Of a DNA stretch of 64,000 bases, positions 18,155-27,600 are shown piece by piece; the first letter of the stretch is position 1; every line of letters starts with the position of its first letter. Source of the stretch: Paenibacillus antarcticus (GTDB taxonomy: Bacteria > Bacillota > Bacilli > Paenibacillales > Paenibacillaceae); assembly GCF_001637225.1 (NCBI RefSeq), contig NZ_LVJI01000007.1, positions 186,001 through 250,000 of the forward strand, read 5' to 3'. Below the pieces are notes generated by a model, which had not been told where the DNA came from, made no database searches, and saw only the letters and a list, made by a program, of their open reading frames with translations. The position numbers and the translations under genes are program-made.

Positions 18155-19336
18155 ATGAAATATAATTTTGACACTACGATTGCAAGAGAGAATACCAACT
18201 CCACCAAATGGGATCCTGCTATTTTCAAAAAAATGAGAGGTTTTGACGGAGATGGCATACTGCCACTGTGGGTTGCAGATATGGATTTCCGAGCTCCGGA
18301 AGTCATCATAGATGCTTTAAAGACAAGAGTAGAGCATGGGATCTTTGGATACAGCTCTCCGCTTGAAGATTACTATGCAGCTCTCTCTTGGTGGCAGAAA
18401 TCGAGACATGACTGGGAGATTAAAGAAGAGTGGGTTACGATTACACCTGGGATAGTTCCTGCATTAAACTTCATGATTAGAGCCTTGTCCAATGAAGGAG
18501 ATCAGGTCATCATTCAAGAACCCGTATATTCTCCATTCAGAAGTACAGTTGAGAACAACAATAGAGTCGTAGCAAACAATCCTTTACTATTAGTTAACGG
18601 TAATTACGAAATGAATTATGATCAGTTGGAACGATTGGCTAGTAATCCATTGACGAAGATGCTTATCCTGTGTAGCCCTCATAACCCCATGGGAATGGTA
18701 TGGAGCAGCGAACAACTCCGTAAGATGGGCAAGATCTGCAACCAGAACGGTGTCATTGTGATATCTGATGAAATTCATAACGATTTGATTATGTCAGGAA
18801 ATAAACATATGACATACGCTCTATTGGGAGAAGAATTTGCGAATAATGCTGTCATCTGCACGGCACCTAGCAAAACTTTTAATATAGCGGGACTACAAAC
18901 TTCAAATATTATTATCCCTAATCCTAATATAAAAGAAAAAATCGATCTAGAGATAGAGAAGTCTTCCCTTACGGAACAGAACCTATTCGGAATCGTGGCA
19001 ACCACAGCAGCGTATTCGGAAGAAGGGGCTGAATGGCTGGATCAGTTATTAACGTACTTGGAATCGAATGCGGACTTTATTAATCAGTTCGTAAAGGAAA
19101 GAATGCCTAATGTTAGATTCATCAAACCACAGGCTACTTATTTGGCTTGGTTGGATTTCAAAGAAACAGCAATCTATGAAGAGCTGGATAAAAAAATATT
19201 AGAAGAGGCGAAGGTTCTGCTGAATAATGGAACTATGTTCGGTTTAGGTGGTGAGGGTTATATGCGAATTAATTTCGCCTGCCCGAGATCAACTCTAGAA
19301 GAGGCATTAGAAAGAATCGCTACATTGTTTGAATAG
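18155..19336 (+). CDS. patB: PatB/MalY-type cystathionine beta-lyase (C-S lyase)
   Basis: A 393-residue fold-type I PLP enzyme. Features include the N-terminal LPLWVADMDF segment typical of MalY/PatB, the nucleotide-cofactor region CSPHNPMGMVW, the PLP-contacting SDEIHNDLI, and the Schiff-base lysine in APSKTFNIAGL. These enzymes cleave the C-S bond of cystathionine or cysteine conjugates to pyruvate, ammonia and a thiol; some act as regulators. The ORF extends back to TTG at 18140, but that codon overlaps the ribosome site itself; ATG at 18155 is 8 bases after GGAGG. It is divergent from the DUF3052-like gene. Annotation as aminotransferase is possible, but the lyase subgroup fits best. Confidence 0.88.
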   Translation: MKYNFDTTIARENTNSTKWDPAIFKKMRGFDGDGILPLWVADMDFRAPEVIIDALKTRVEHGIFGYSSPLEDYYAALSWWQKSRHDWEIKEEWVTITPGIVPALNFMIRALSNEGDQVIIQEPVYSPFRSTVENNNRVVANNPLLLVNGNYEMNYDQLERLASNPLTKMLILCSPHNPMGMVWSSEQLRKMGKICNQNGVIVISDEIHNDLIMSGNKHMTYALLGEEFANNAVICTAPSKTFNIAGLQTSNIIIPNPNIKEKIDLEIEKSSLTEQNLFGIVATTAAYSEEGAEWLDQLLTYLESNADFINQFVKERMPNVRFIKPQATYLAWLDFKETAIYEELDKKILEEAKVLLNNGTMFGLGGEGYMRINFACPRSTLEEALERIATLFE

Positions 19337-19416
19337 ACAATAAGGACGATTAATACAGATGGCGCAACCACGGGTACTGTTCAAATTGATGCGCCTGAAC
19401 CAGAAACTTATGAGAG

Positions 19417-19456
19417 GCTCAACTATTAAAAAAATAGTTGAGCTTATTTTTATTTT
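19417..19456 (+). terminator. Terminator of the PatB-type gene
   Basis: GCTCAACTATT (19417-19427) pairs perfectly with AATAGTTGAGC (19433-19443) and is followed by TTATTTTTATTTT. Confidence 0.85.
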
Positions 19457-19569
19457 ATTCCAGAATTAATTTTATATTGATAGATATTTCAGATATACTC
19501 GCTTGGGATCATTATCGCATAGACCCCTACGACAATTAAATAAACTGAAATAAATGATCCCAACTCAAA

Positions 19570-20910
19570 TTACGTTATTTCAGTCCGACCCGGTTCATCC
19601 TCCAACAACTCACTCATATAAGGACTTAAGAACACATGATTAGGATCCATCTGTTCCCTTATTTCTTCAAAGTGCTGCCACATGGGATAACGTTTTTTTA
19701 AATCAGCTGCTTTAAGTGTATGCATTTTACCCCAATGGGGTCTGCCTTCATAGCGAAGGAAAATTTCCTCCATCACTTGGAAATAACGTTCATACGGCAT
19801 ACCGCGGTACATATGGACTGCGATATAGGCAGAATCACGACCGTAAGCCGGACTCAACCAAATATCATCTGCCGCTACATATCGGCACTCTATAGGGAAA
19901 TGAACATGGAACTTCTCCCGCTCCATTGCCTCTCGCATTTCACGGATTACCGCAGTCATACAATCAGCGGGAAGACTATATTCCATTTCATTGAAACGAA
20001 CCGTTCTTTGCGTTGCAAATATGTTATGGCTGTAATTTGCTTTCGTCATAATCGGTACACTCGATGCACTTATTCGGCTTATCGTAGAACTCACTGCGGG
20101 GAACAGTCTACACATCCCCGATAATAGACCAAATAACGTATTTTCAATGAGTCTCTCATTCACAAAGTCACTCACTTTATTAATCGATATTGGACTCCCC
20201 GTTTCATTCATCAGCTTGACCTGACAGGCCTCCGCATAAGGAAACCAAAAGAACTCAAAATGTCGATTTCTCTCGATCAATCCCGGTAACTGCGTCAAAC
20301 AGTCACTCAAATCCATTCGTTTACTTTCATAGGAGAGTACATAAGATTTCCTTAATCGGAGCTTTACCTGAACGATAATCCCTAGTGTACCAAGAGAAAC
20401 TTGCAGCGCTTTAAATACGTCAGGATGTGATTGCTCTGTACACTCCATCACTTCTCCCAAGCCATTCACAACGGTTATTCCTATCACTTGAGTAGCGATA
20501 CTGCCCAAACGATGTCCCGATCCATGGGTTCCTGTGCTTATCGCGCCTGCAATCGACTGAACATCAATATCCCCCAGATTTTCTTGAGCCAATCCACTCT
20601 CGTGCAGCAATTCACCTAACAGCTTTAATTTTGTTCCTGCCCAGACGACAGCCGTCGCTTGGTCGACATCCATACTCACAATGCCTTGCAAACCGTCCAA
20701 GGATACGAGCACCTGATCGGAGGCAGCAACAGGCGTGAATGAATGTGAGGACCCAACCATACGTAAATACTTCCCACCTATAACACATTCATTATGAACA
20801 ATCTCTACAATCTCATCTATCGTTGTCGGATACTTAACCAATTCAGGAGTTGCAGTGACGGATCCCGACCAATTAGTCCATTTCTTCCGGCGTTCTGTCA
20901 TAAGAAGCAT
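19570..20910 (-). CDS. FAD-linked sugar-lactone oxidase (D-arabinono-1,4-lactone oxidase family)
   Basis: A 446-residue oxidase of the vanillyl-alcohol-oxidase superfamily. The FAD-binding half (about 15-190) has MVGSSHSFTP, where the histidine is the usual covalent FAD attachment site, and GDIDVQSIAGAISTGTHGSG. The C-terminal ALO domain includes the HWGKMHTL motif near residue 390. Relatives oxidise aldonolactones, alditols or xylitol with oxygen, producing peroxide; substrate is not predictable. The ATG overlaps the 3' end of the PLP gene by 13 bases and has GGAG 7 bases upstream inside that gene, so the pair is translationally coupled. Such coupling to a D-amino-acid-type PLP enzyme is worth attention. 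Confidence 0.82.
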   Translation of the reverse strand: MLLMTERRKKWTNWSGSVTATPELVKYPTTIDEIVEIVHNECVIGGKYLRMVGSSHSFTPVAASDQVLVSLDGLQGIVSMDVDQATAVVWAGTKLKLLGELLHESGLAQENLGDIDVQSIAGAISTGTHGSGHRLGSIATQVIGITVVNGLGEVMECTEQSHPDVFKALQVSLGTLGIIVQVKLRLRKSYVLSYESKRMDLSDCLTQLPGLIERNRHFEFFWFPYAEACQVKLMNETGSPISINKVSDFVNERLIENTLFGLLSGMCRLFPAVSSTISRISASSVPIMTKANYSHNIFATQRTVRFNEMEYSLPADCMTAVIREMREAMEREKFHVHFPIECRYVAADDIWLSPAYGRDSAYIAVHMYRGMPYERYFQVMEEIFLRYEGRPHWGKMHTLKAADLKKRYPMWQHFEEIREQMDPNHVFLSPYMSELLEDEPGRTEIT

Positions 20911-22091
20911 TCCCCTTCTCCACGGTAGGTTAAATACTCGTCAACGATGAATCCTCCAGATATCGCATACAGCTTGGAAAAGCGTTCACACAATTCCCCT
21001 GCCTTAGCATGACGGAAGAATATGGGGTCCCCTAGTGCAAGCTGTACACCTTTTGGACATCGAAGAGGCGTCTGCACTTCTCCTGCCCCTTCTAACGAAA
21101 TCAGCTTTAATCCCTCAGGCAAATACGGTTGCGGAGCTTTATCCATTCCAACAACACCTGATGCTGTGTATCCTCCACCTAAGCAGGTCACCATATCTGC
21201 TCGAGGCTTTCGGACAATTTCCACTGCATAGCCAGCAGCAGGCAAATATTGAAATCCAGCATAATGATCAAATAACGTCGGAGAATAAAAACCAGAACCC
21301 ACGGTTATCTCCGTAACACCCCGTTCCAATCGGGAACTACTCATACTTCCTGTACCGCCAGCGTTTACAAATCGCAATCCCACTCCTAATGCTTGAATAC
21401 CCTGCAATATTTCCTCACGTCTGTTCATGACTTCTCGAATGGACCCTAGCTTCAATTGCTGGATAACTCTATTCTTTAACCATTGCCCAGCGGTATGATC
21501 CGCAACACCGGCGATCTGTGCTTCGTAGCCCATTACACCATCCAACCTTACCCACTTCGATTGCGTAATCCGTTCAACAATTGGCTTAGCTCGTGACCAA
21601 GAAGCTACTGGTGATCTCCATATACCGAAATGTAATCCCGGATAATCGGTGGACATATCTATATCCAGACAGACAGCCGCTTGTATGCCTAATGTTGCTG
21701 CAAGCTGCTCTATATGTTCCACATGTTGAATCGAATCCACCATAAATACAATCATATGGCCACGATCAGTCGCCTGTAATAGATTAATAATGTCGTTCTT
21801 ATCCCATACGGGATATCCTAGTAGCAAATCATCAAAGCCATTCCGAATTAGAAAGTCAGCTTCTCTTGCCGTATAACACATCACACCCTGAAAAACATCG
21901 TCCGAATTGAGAATGCGGCGAAGAATCTCTACGGACCTTATGGATTTACTTGCAACACGTACCTTCTTGTCCCCTGCTGCAATTGCAATGGCTCTAACGT
22001 TGTCATCCAATAAGTCAAGATTCACATAAGCAAAGGGCTTAGCCACCTGCGAGAAAATCTCTTTATACTGCTCATAATGGGGGAGTTGAAT
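20898..22091 (-). CDS. Alanine-racemase-fold PLP enzyme, D-threonine aldolase/deaminase-like
   Basis: A fold-type III PLP protein. The N-terminal barrel carries the Schiff-base lysine in VRVASKSIRS, and the C-terminal domain is of the D-threonine-aldolase/D-serine-dehydratase kind, with FFRHAKAGELCE near the end offering His and Cys for a metal site. The track-style start is GTG (22046), but it has no ribosome site. In the same frame 15 codons upstream, an ATT at 22091 lies exactly 7 bases after GGAGG, and the added residues QLPHYEQYKEIFSQVAKPF resemble the N-termini I would expect for this family. An AUU start, as in infC, is therefore likely. Coupled to the FAD oxidase downstream. Confidence 0.75.
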   Translation of the reverse strand: MQLPHYEQYKEIFSQVAKPFAYVNLDLLDDNVRAIAIAAGDKKVRVASKSIRSVEILRRILNSDDVFQGVMCYTAREADFLIRNGFDDLLLGYPVWDKNDIINLLQATDRGHMIVFMVDSIQHVEHIEQLAATLGIQAAVCLDIDMSTDYPGLHFGIWRSPVASWSRAKPIVERITQSKWVRLDGVMGYEAQIAGVADHTAGQWLKNRVIQQLKLGSIREVMNRREEILQGIQALGVGLRFVNAGGTGSMSSSRLERGVTEITVGSGFYSPTLFDHYAGFQYLPAAGYAVEIVRKPRADMVTCLGGGYTASGVVGMDKAPQPYLPEGLKLISLEGAGEVQTPLRCPKGVQLALGDPIFFRHAKAGELCERFSKLYAISGGFIVDEYLTYRGEGECFL

Positions 22092-22186
22092 AGGCCATCC
22101 TCCGTTCTATGTATATATCATCCTCCATACATCGTATTCTTCACTTTCTAATAGAAGAATTCTTTTTATTCGTATAACGAAATGAA

Positions 22187-22208
22187 AGGGCGCCCTTGTG
22201 GACGCCCT
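22187..22208 (-). terminator. Hairpin in the divergent gap, terminator-like on the minus strand
   Basis: AGGGCG/CGCCCT stem with a 10-base loop. On the minus strand TTTCATTTCG follows. No minus-strand gene lies just upstream, so its role is unclear; the gap otherwise shows only the HAD gene's 5' flank. Confidence 0.35.
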
Positions 22209-22387
22209 ACGAAATCATTGCTTATTAATTACCTTTCCAATAAAAGAATATATGGACCATTGTGGGAAGACGTTCCTCATGTCATCACGGTGTGGGAAAA
22301 CCTTTTGAATGTGACTTTCCATTGACACCGCAGGTTTTTTTCACTAATAATTAAGAAACAAACCGCAGGAAAGGTGACACAAACCAT

Positions 22388-23179
22388 ATGATACAAGCGA
22401 TCATTTTTGATTTGGACAATACTCTTTATTGGGACAAACGCTCGAATGATGAAGCTTTGAATGCCACTTGTCTCTTGGCATCGAATGATATAACAACCAT
22501 TTCTCCCGCTAAGCTCAAATATGACATCATCCGGGAAGCCGAGGTACAATTCACCAGTTCCACTTTTTTCGAATTCGCTAGTTCCATAGAAGTCACAGCA
22601 CTGGAAGCACTTTGGGCTCGATTTGATGCAGGAGATCATCCGATGTTTGATACAATGCGGGTTGAAGCTCCCACCTACCGATTTAACGCATGGCATGCGG
22701 CCCTGCAACACTCAGGTCAATATAATCCAGACTTAGCGCTACTTCTTGCCGAACGTTATCCCGTAGAGCGTAGAAAAAGGTCTTTTATTTATGATGACAT
22801 GTTCGAAACACTTACCCTGCTTCGTTCCAATTATCGCCTTCTCCTGTTAACCAACGGAACGCCAGATCTACAGCAAGAGAAAGTGGACAGCGTCCCAGAA
22901 CTGGCTTCTTTTTTTGAACATATCATTATTTCAGGTGATTTCGGAGAAGGTAAACCTTCAGAATCTATCTTTCGCCATGCTATAGGTTTACTCAATCTTG
23001 AACCACATGAAGTCGTAATGGTTGGAGATAATCTGTACACCGATATACTCGGAGCCAATCGTTCCAATATTCCGAGTATTTGGATCAATCGTTCGAATAG
23101 CCCTAAACCCGACCATATACATCCAACGCGTGAAGCTCTAAGTTTAAGTGAACTTCATCCCCTACTACTCTCCATGTAA
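22388..23179 (+). CDS. HAD-superfamily hydrolase (subfamily IA phosphatase)
   Basis: A 263-residue HAD protein with all four motifs: nucleophile and acid in FDLDNTLYWD, motif II LLLTNGTPD, lysine in FGEGKPSES, and motif IV MVGDNLYTDILGA. An alpha-helical C1 cap (about 20-110) is typical of the YjjG/GPH-like group, which dephosphorylate nucleotides, sugars or phosphoglycolate. Substrate cannot be named. GGAAAGGTGA lies upstream at somewhat long spacing from the ATG. It stands alone and ends at a shared bidirectional terminator. The asparagine in DLDNT, in place of the more common glycine, is normal for this subgroup. Confidence 0.85.
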   Translation: MIQAIIFDLDNTLYWDKRSNDEALNATCLLASNDITTISPAKLKYDIIREAEVQFTSSTFFEFASSIEVTALEALWARFDAGDHPMFDTMRVEAPTYRFNAWHAALQHSGQYNPDLALLLAERYPVERRKRSFIYDDMFETLTLLRSNYRLLLLTNGTPDLQQEKVDSVPELASFFEHIIISGDFGEGKPSESIFRHAIGLLNLEPHEVVMVGDNLYTDILGANRSNIPSIWINRSNSPKPDHIHPTREALSLSELHPLLLSM

Positions 23180-23207
23180 CTTCACACACTAAAATACATA
23201 AATAAAA

Positions 23208-23233
23208 AGGGCATCCGATTTGGGTGCCCTTTC
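23208..23233. terminator. Bidirectional terminator
   Basis: AAGGGCATCC/GGGTGCCCTT, 10-bp stem with one G-U pair, T-rich on the minus side and TTTCG on the plus side. It separates the convergent HAD and EEP genes. Confidence 0.75.
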
Positions 23234-23248
23234 GTCAATTCCTTATAC

Positions 23249-24310
23249 TTATTTCAGCCTAAAACTCCCTGTGACCGGGTTATGATCACTGTTCTTAAAG
23301 CTCAGATCGTGCCCCTTCACACTTACAACCTCGATGTTGGGAGATACGAGAAAACCATCAATGACAGCGAGGAAATTCACACCCTTTTGATAAGGTATAT
23401 CAAGCGTCCTTACGCTAGGAATCGTTGGATCATTAGCCCATTGGAAGCCATCTGCACTGAAGGTTTCGGGGAATGATTGTAGCCATTCCGGCCACCCCTG
23501 CTGTGAAGCGAAATTATTTGGATCTGTTCCAGGGAGGGAATGATTCCAATCACCGCCAATCACGAGATAACTCCCCTTCTCTGTCTCCTGTCTAATATAA
23601 TTCGATAGGAAGTCCAGTTGTTGCTTGCGAATTACACCACCCTTATCAAACGCTGATAAATGTAGATTAATCAATACTAATTCCTTGCCGTTGTCTACTG
23701 GGAATCTGCTTGCAATAAATGCACGGTCTAATTCCATCTGTTGCACAGGCCAGCTTTCCTTCCCAGGAAGATCGAATCGCGTATTGGATGTACTCTGAAA
23801 CGTGGACAACGTGAGTAATCCACTTTCTACTGAACCCATCGGATGCAACACCGGAACGGGTACCCATGACACCTTATAATTGAGTGCATATGTACGACTG
23901 TATTCTGGCAGTAACTTCCCTAGTTCAGCAACTTCATTAATATAATTGCTACGGGAGGCGTTCTTGTCGACTTCCTGCAGTATATATATATTGGACTGGG
24001 TTTCTTTCACAACAGTACCAATAGACGATAGATTCTCTTCTGTCTGCTCTTTGCTACTGGAACGTGACATCGTTCCGCCATCCATGAAGAAGTCCTGTCC
24101 CTGATCAAGCCCCGCATAACCAATATTGAAGGTCGTGACTGTGAATGGTTCACCTTGCTTCAGCTCACTGCCGTTGTTATTATCCGTCTGGAGCTGTATT
24201 TGCGCGGCCGGCTTGTAATCAACCGCCGTAACATAGATAAGAAATATAGCGACAATTGCAACTAATATGACTATGATCCAACCTAACCACTTTAAAGAAT
24301 TCTTGATCAT
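23249..24310 (-). CDS. Membrane-anchored endonuclease/exonuclease/phosphatase (EEP) family protein
   Basis: A 353-residue protein with one N-terminal transmembrane anchor (about 10-30) and an extracellular EEP domain. Active-site segments are visible: TTFNIGYAG, the metal-binding ILQEVD, INLHLSAFD, GGDWNHS and the terminal SDHNPV. The family includes DNases, sphingomyelinases and phosphoinositide phosphatases. An extracytoplasmic anchored form is more consistent with a phosphodiesterase or nuclease acting at the cell surface than with DNA repair. The start follows AGGA at 8 bases. Monocistronic. Confidence 0.82.
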   Translation of the reverse strand: MIKNSLKWLGWIIVILVAIVAIFLIYVTAVDYKPAAQIQLQTDNNNGSELKQGEPFTVTTFNIGYAGLDQGQDFFMDGGTMSRSSSKEQTEENLSSIGTVVKETQSNIYILQEVDKNASRSNYINEVAELGKLLPEYSRTYALNYKVSWVPVPVLHPMGSVESGLLTLSTFQSTSNTRFDLPGKESWPVQQMELDRAFIASRFPVDNGKELVLINLHLSAFDKGGVIRKQQLDFLSNYIRQETEKGSYLVIGGDWNHSLPGTDPNNFASQQGWPEWLQSFPETFSADGFQWANDPTIPSVRTLDIPYQKGVNFLAVIDGFLVSPNIEVVSVKGHDLSFKNSDHNPVTGSFRLK

Positions 24311-24551
24311 GGTTATTATCCTAACCTCCCTTGTTTAAGTAGCTCCTCAGTATAATAGCATTGATGCTCCTGAGAGTGAACCATATAATGGAGATTTGTG
24401 ATTTCATTTTACATGCTAATATATACGCTTCGAGGCAATACAATAAAGTTTGCGCAGTTACGATCAATGCTCTACTTAATAGAATAGGAATCATTTGATG
24501 ATGTTATAGGCGGAGACTTTGACTTTGTAGAACATAGAGAACATACTCTAC
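24311..24551. other. Intergenic region, no gene seen
   Basis: Upstream flank of the EEP gene. No ORF with a ribosome site and no clear operator or repeat apart from the terminator that follows. Confidence 0.4.
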
Positions 24552-24612
24552 AAAATAAAAGCCGCAACGCTTGGAGTTACTCTACTCCTTTAGCGATGCG
24601 GCTTCTATTTTA
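24552..24612 (-). terminator. Long terminator hairpin of the SLH surface protein gene
   Basis: GCCGCAACGCT pairs with AGCGATGCGGC (one mismatch) around an inner GGAGT/ACTCC stem. AAAATAAAA and TTCTATTTTATT flank it, so it works in both directions. Confidence 0.8.
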
Positions 24613-24622
24613 TTGTGAATAA

Positions 24623-27600
24623 TTATGGTGTAGGAACCCAAGGTTTCTCGCCATTCTCAACTTTCTCAAAACCATGGTCGAGGGATGCCTCTAGAATATT
24701 CCCATAAGCCCACAATTGTGCTGGGACATCAACCCATTTCATTTCTGCCCCGAATAAAGGGCCTCTGCCAAGAAGCTTATTAATGATGGTAACCGCTTCT
24801 GCGCGGGTAAGACTTTGATTCGGACGGAATGTACCATCCTCATAACCTTCAATAATTCCTTTTGCCTTTACTTGCGAGATCGACAACTCCGCCCAGTGGT
24901 TGGTGATATCCGAGAAATCCCCACCACCGCTAACCACGTTATTCGTGTTTAGATTGAATGCGATATTTGCCATTTCTGCACGGCTAATCGTTTGCTCCGG
25001 CTTAAAACTTCCATTCGGATACCCTTTCATGATTCCCATACGTGTGACTTGATCGATAGATCCTTTTGCCCAATGAGATGCCTTAACATCCATATAGGAT
25101 AAGGAATGTTGCTGCTCTTCTTTATCAAATACACGTGTGATTATCGCTGCCATTTCAGCACGGGTGATCTTCAGGTTTGGACCAAAGGTACCATTTGGAT
25201 ATCCTTTGATATAGGCTTTGTGCTGCGATCCCTGCATCTGAACAATCGTAAACGTACTGAATTTGTTGACGGTAAAACGAATACCAAGCTTACCAGATGC
25301 ATCGTAGGCAATCACTTCACCTTTTACCAGTTCCCGCTCCCCATCACTATGTTCAATGAATATCCCCAAATTGTTGAGGTTCTCTTTGCTAAGTTTGACT
25401 TCACCCAACGGTAGAACCAGTGTGACTTTCTGGCTCTGCAAATTGGTCTCAATCGTCATCGGGCGTCCAATCACGTTGATGTTATTATTTCCAGCCTTCT
25501 CACGTACAATTTTCTCTGTCTTTGCCCGTTGTTCCACTTCTTTACGCTCAGCCTCTGCTTTGATCGGTATGAGTCGGAAGTATACATCGTCTTTAAGTCC
25601 TTCCATTGAACTATTCGGAATGATAATACGCACATTGTTTGTATTAATCTCCAGACTCACTTTACCTTCCTTTAAAGTCTTTATTGATGACAAAGGAACG
25701 GTAACATTTAATTCCGCGACCTCATCCTTGGGATCGGGAATTACAATTTTTGCAGCATCAGATCCAGCTTCCACGAGTTGCTTGATCGCCTTGCTTGCCT
25801 GTTCAGGCGTTAAATTTACTGCGTCCTTCTTGCGTCCATCCGGCATTGTCGTGCGCTGAATAACAGCTTTCGCAACTACATCTCCACTGCTCTTTGCACC
25901 ATTCTCGACGTCTACCGTAATAATTTCTACTGATGGTGTTGGTGGTGTTGGACTTATGTTAGCTCCTGAACCATCTCCACTTGAAGGCCTGTATGGTGTT
26001 ACTTCATTGGAGGCGGACGATTCTTGACCATCTCCGACAGCATTTACTGCTTTAACTTTAAATGTGTACGTAGTACCATTTGTCAAACCTGTAACTTGAA
26101 TGGTTGTACCTGTCCCTATTGCCGTAATATTACCTGGATTTGAATGTACAACATATCCTGTAATCGGACTTCCCCCATGATCAGAAGGTGCTGTAAATCT
26201 TACTGTAGCCTCTCCATTGCCTGCTGTAGCTTTTATGCCTGTCGGTACGCCAGGAACAGTCATAGGTGTTGCACTAATCTGACCAGATTCACCAATAACA
26301 ACCTCGTTATTATCCAATGCCTTAACCTCAAAATTGTAGGTTATTCCATTTGTAAGTCCGGTTACATCATAGGTATTCACGCTACCGCTTACAGTATCTA
26401 TAAATGAATTATCTTTGTATACACTATAGGTAACTGTTTCAGGTACATTGTTCCAGCTTAAGTTCACATGAGCGTCTCCCGGTATTAAAGAAAGATCTAC
26501 TGATCCCGGCTTATTTACTGTCAAAGTTGCAACGCTGCTGGTTATACTGTCTACCTGGTTTAATACCTCTACAGTATAACTTCCTGCATCGGCCGCTTGC
26601 GCCTTGCTTATGGTCAGCATTGGCGCGGTTGCTTCGGAAATATCAATTCCATCCTTCTTCCACTGGTAGGTAAGTGGTGAAGTTCCTTCTGCTACTATCA
26701 TGAAGCTAGCAGTCTGTCCCTCGATTACCGTCTGGTTCTGTGGCTGAGTTGTGATTGTTGGCCCTACTGCTGCCTCATTCACCGTCAGGGTTGCTACATT
26801 TGATGTTGCAGTTGCAGTACCTGCACCCTTTGTATTCGTTACCACAATTCTGTATTTGCTTCCAGTGTCAGCTATGACAAGTGCCTCTGTGGTATAGCTT
26901 GCATTGGTCTTTCCATCAAGATCATTCCAGCTAACTCCGTTATCCGTGGACTCCTGCCACTGGTATGTGAGTGTACCGTTGTCTGAAGCGGTAGCTTGTA
27001 CTGTAAAGGTTGCTGTTTCTCCCTCTGTTACCGTTTCGTCCTCTGGCTGTGGTTCGATAACCGGTGTCGCAGCTGCTCCAGGGTCAGTCACCAACACGCC
27101 CCCCGGACCAGATATTTTAAATTTAACATGTCCGGTTTCGCCGTTACTATAGCTGGTCATTATAACATAGTAGTCTGTTCCAGCCGTCAGACTTTGGTCT
27201 GGTATTCTTGAATCTTCATAGTCGGAATCGTCATTGGCCGCTATAGCATTTACTAGTGGTTGTACTGGATCAAAACTTCCCTGATAAATCAGCATAAATG
27301 TATCAAGGCCCCCGTCATCTATTACTTCAATGGTATATTCACCTGTAACGCTTGGCACAAATTTTTTGATAAAATAATTTCTTTCCTCATCGCCAGGGAA
27401 AAGTTGATCCCCCGAATAGACGTCATCATAATCACTACCTTCAACCCCGTTATCCGCAGGAGTCAAAGGTCTAATGAACATTTGCTCGGTAGTCAAGTCT
27501 CCTTCGAAATTTGTTTCGACGATTGAAGAGTCTAACCACTCAGCATAGAGTGTCATATTTGAATCTACTGAAGTTCCAAAGTCCCATGGCTCGTTATTTA

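Noticed and set aside
22277..22711. 144-codon minus-strand frame across the HAD gene start
   Set aside because: Overlaps the HAD catalytic motif on the other strand and lacks a ribosome site.
25356..25859. 167-codon plus-strand frame within the SLH protein gene
   Set aside because: Antisense to a clearly coding modular protein; composition reflects the complement.
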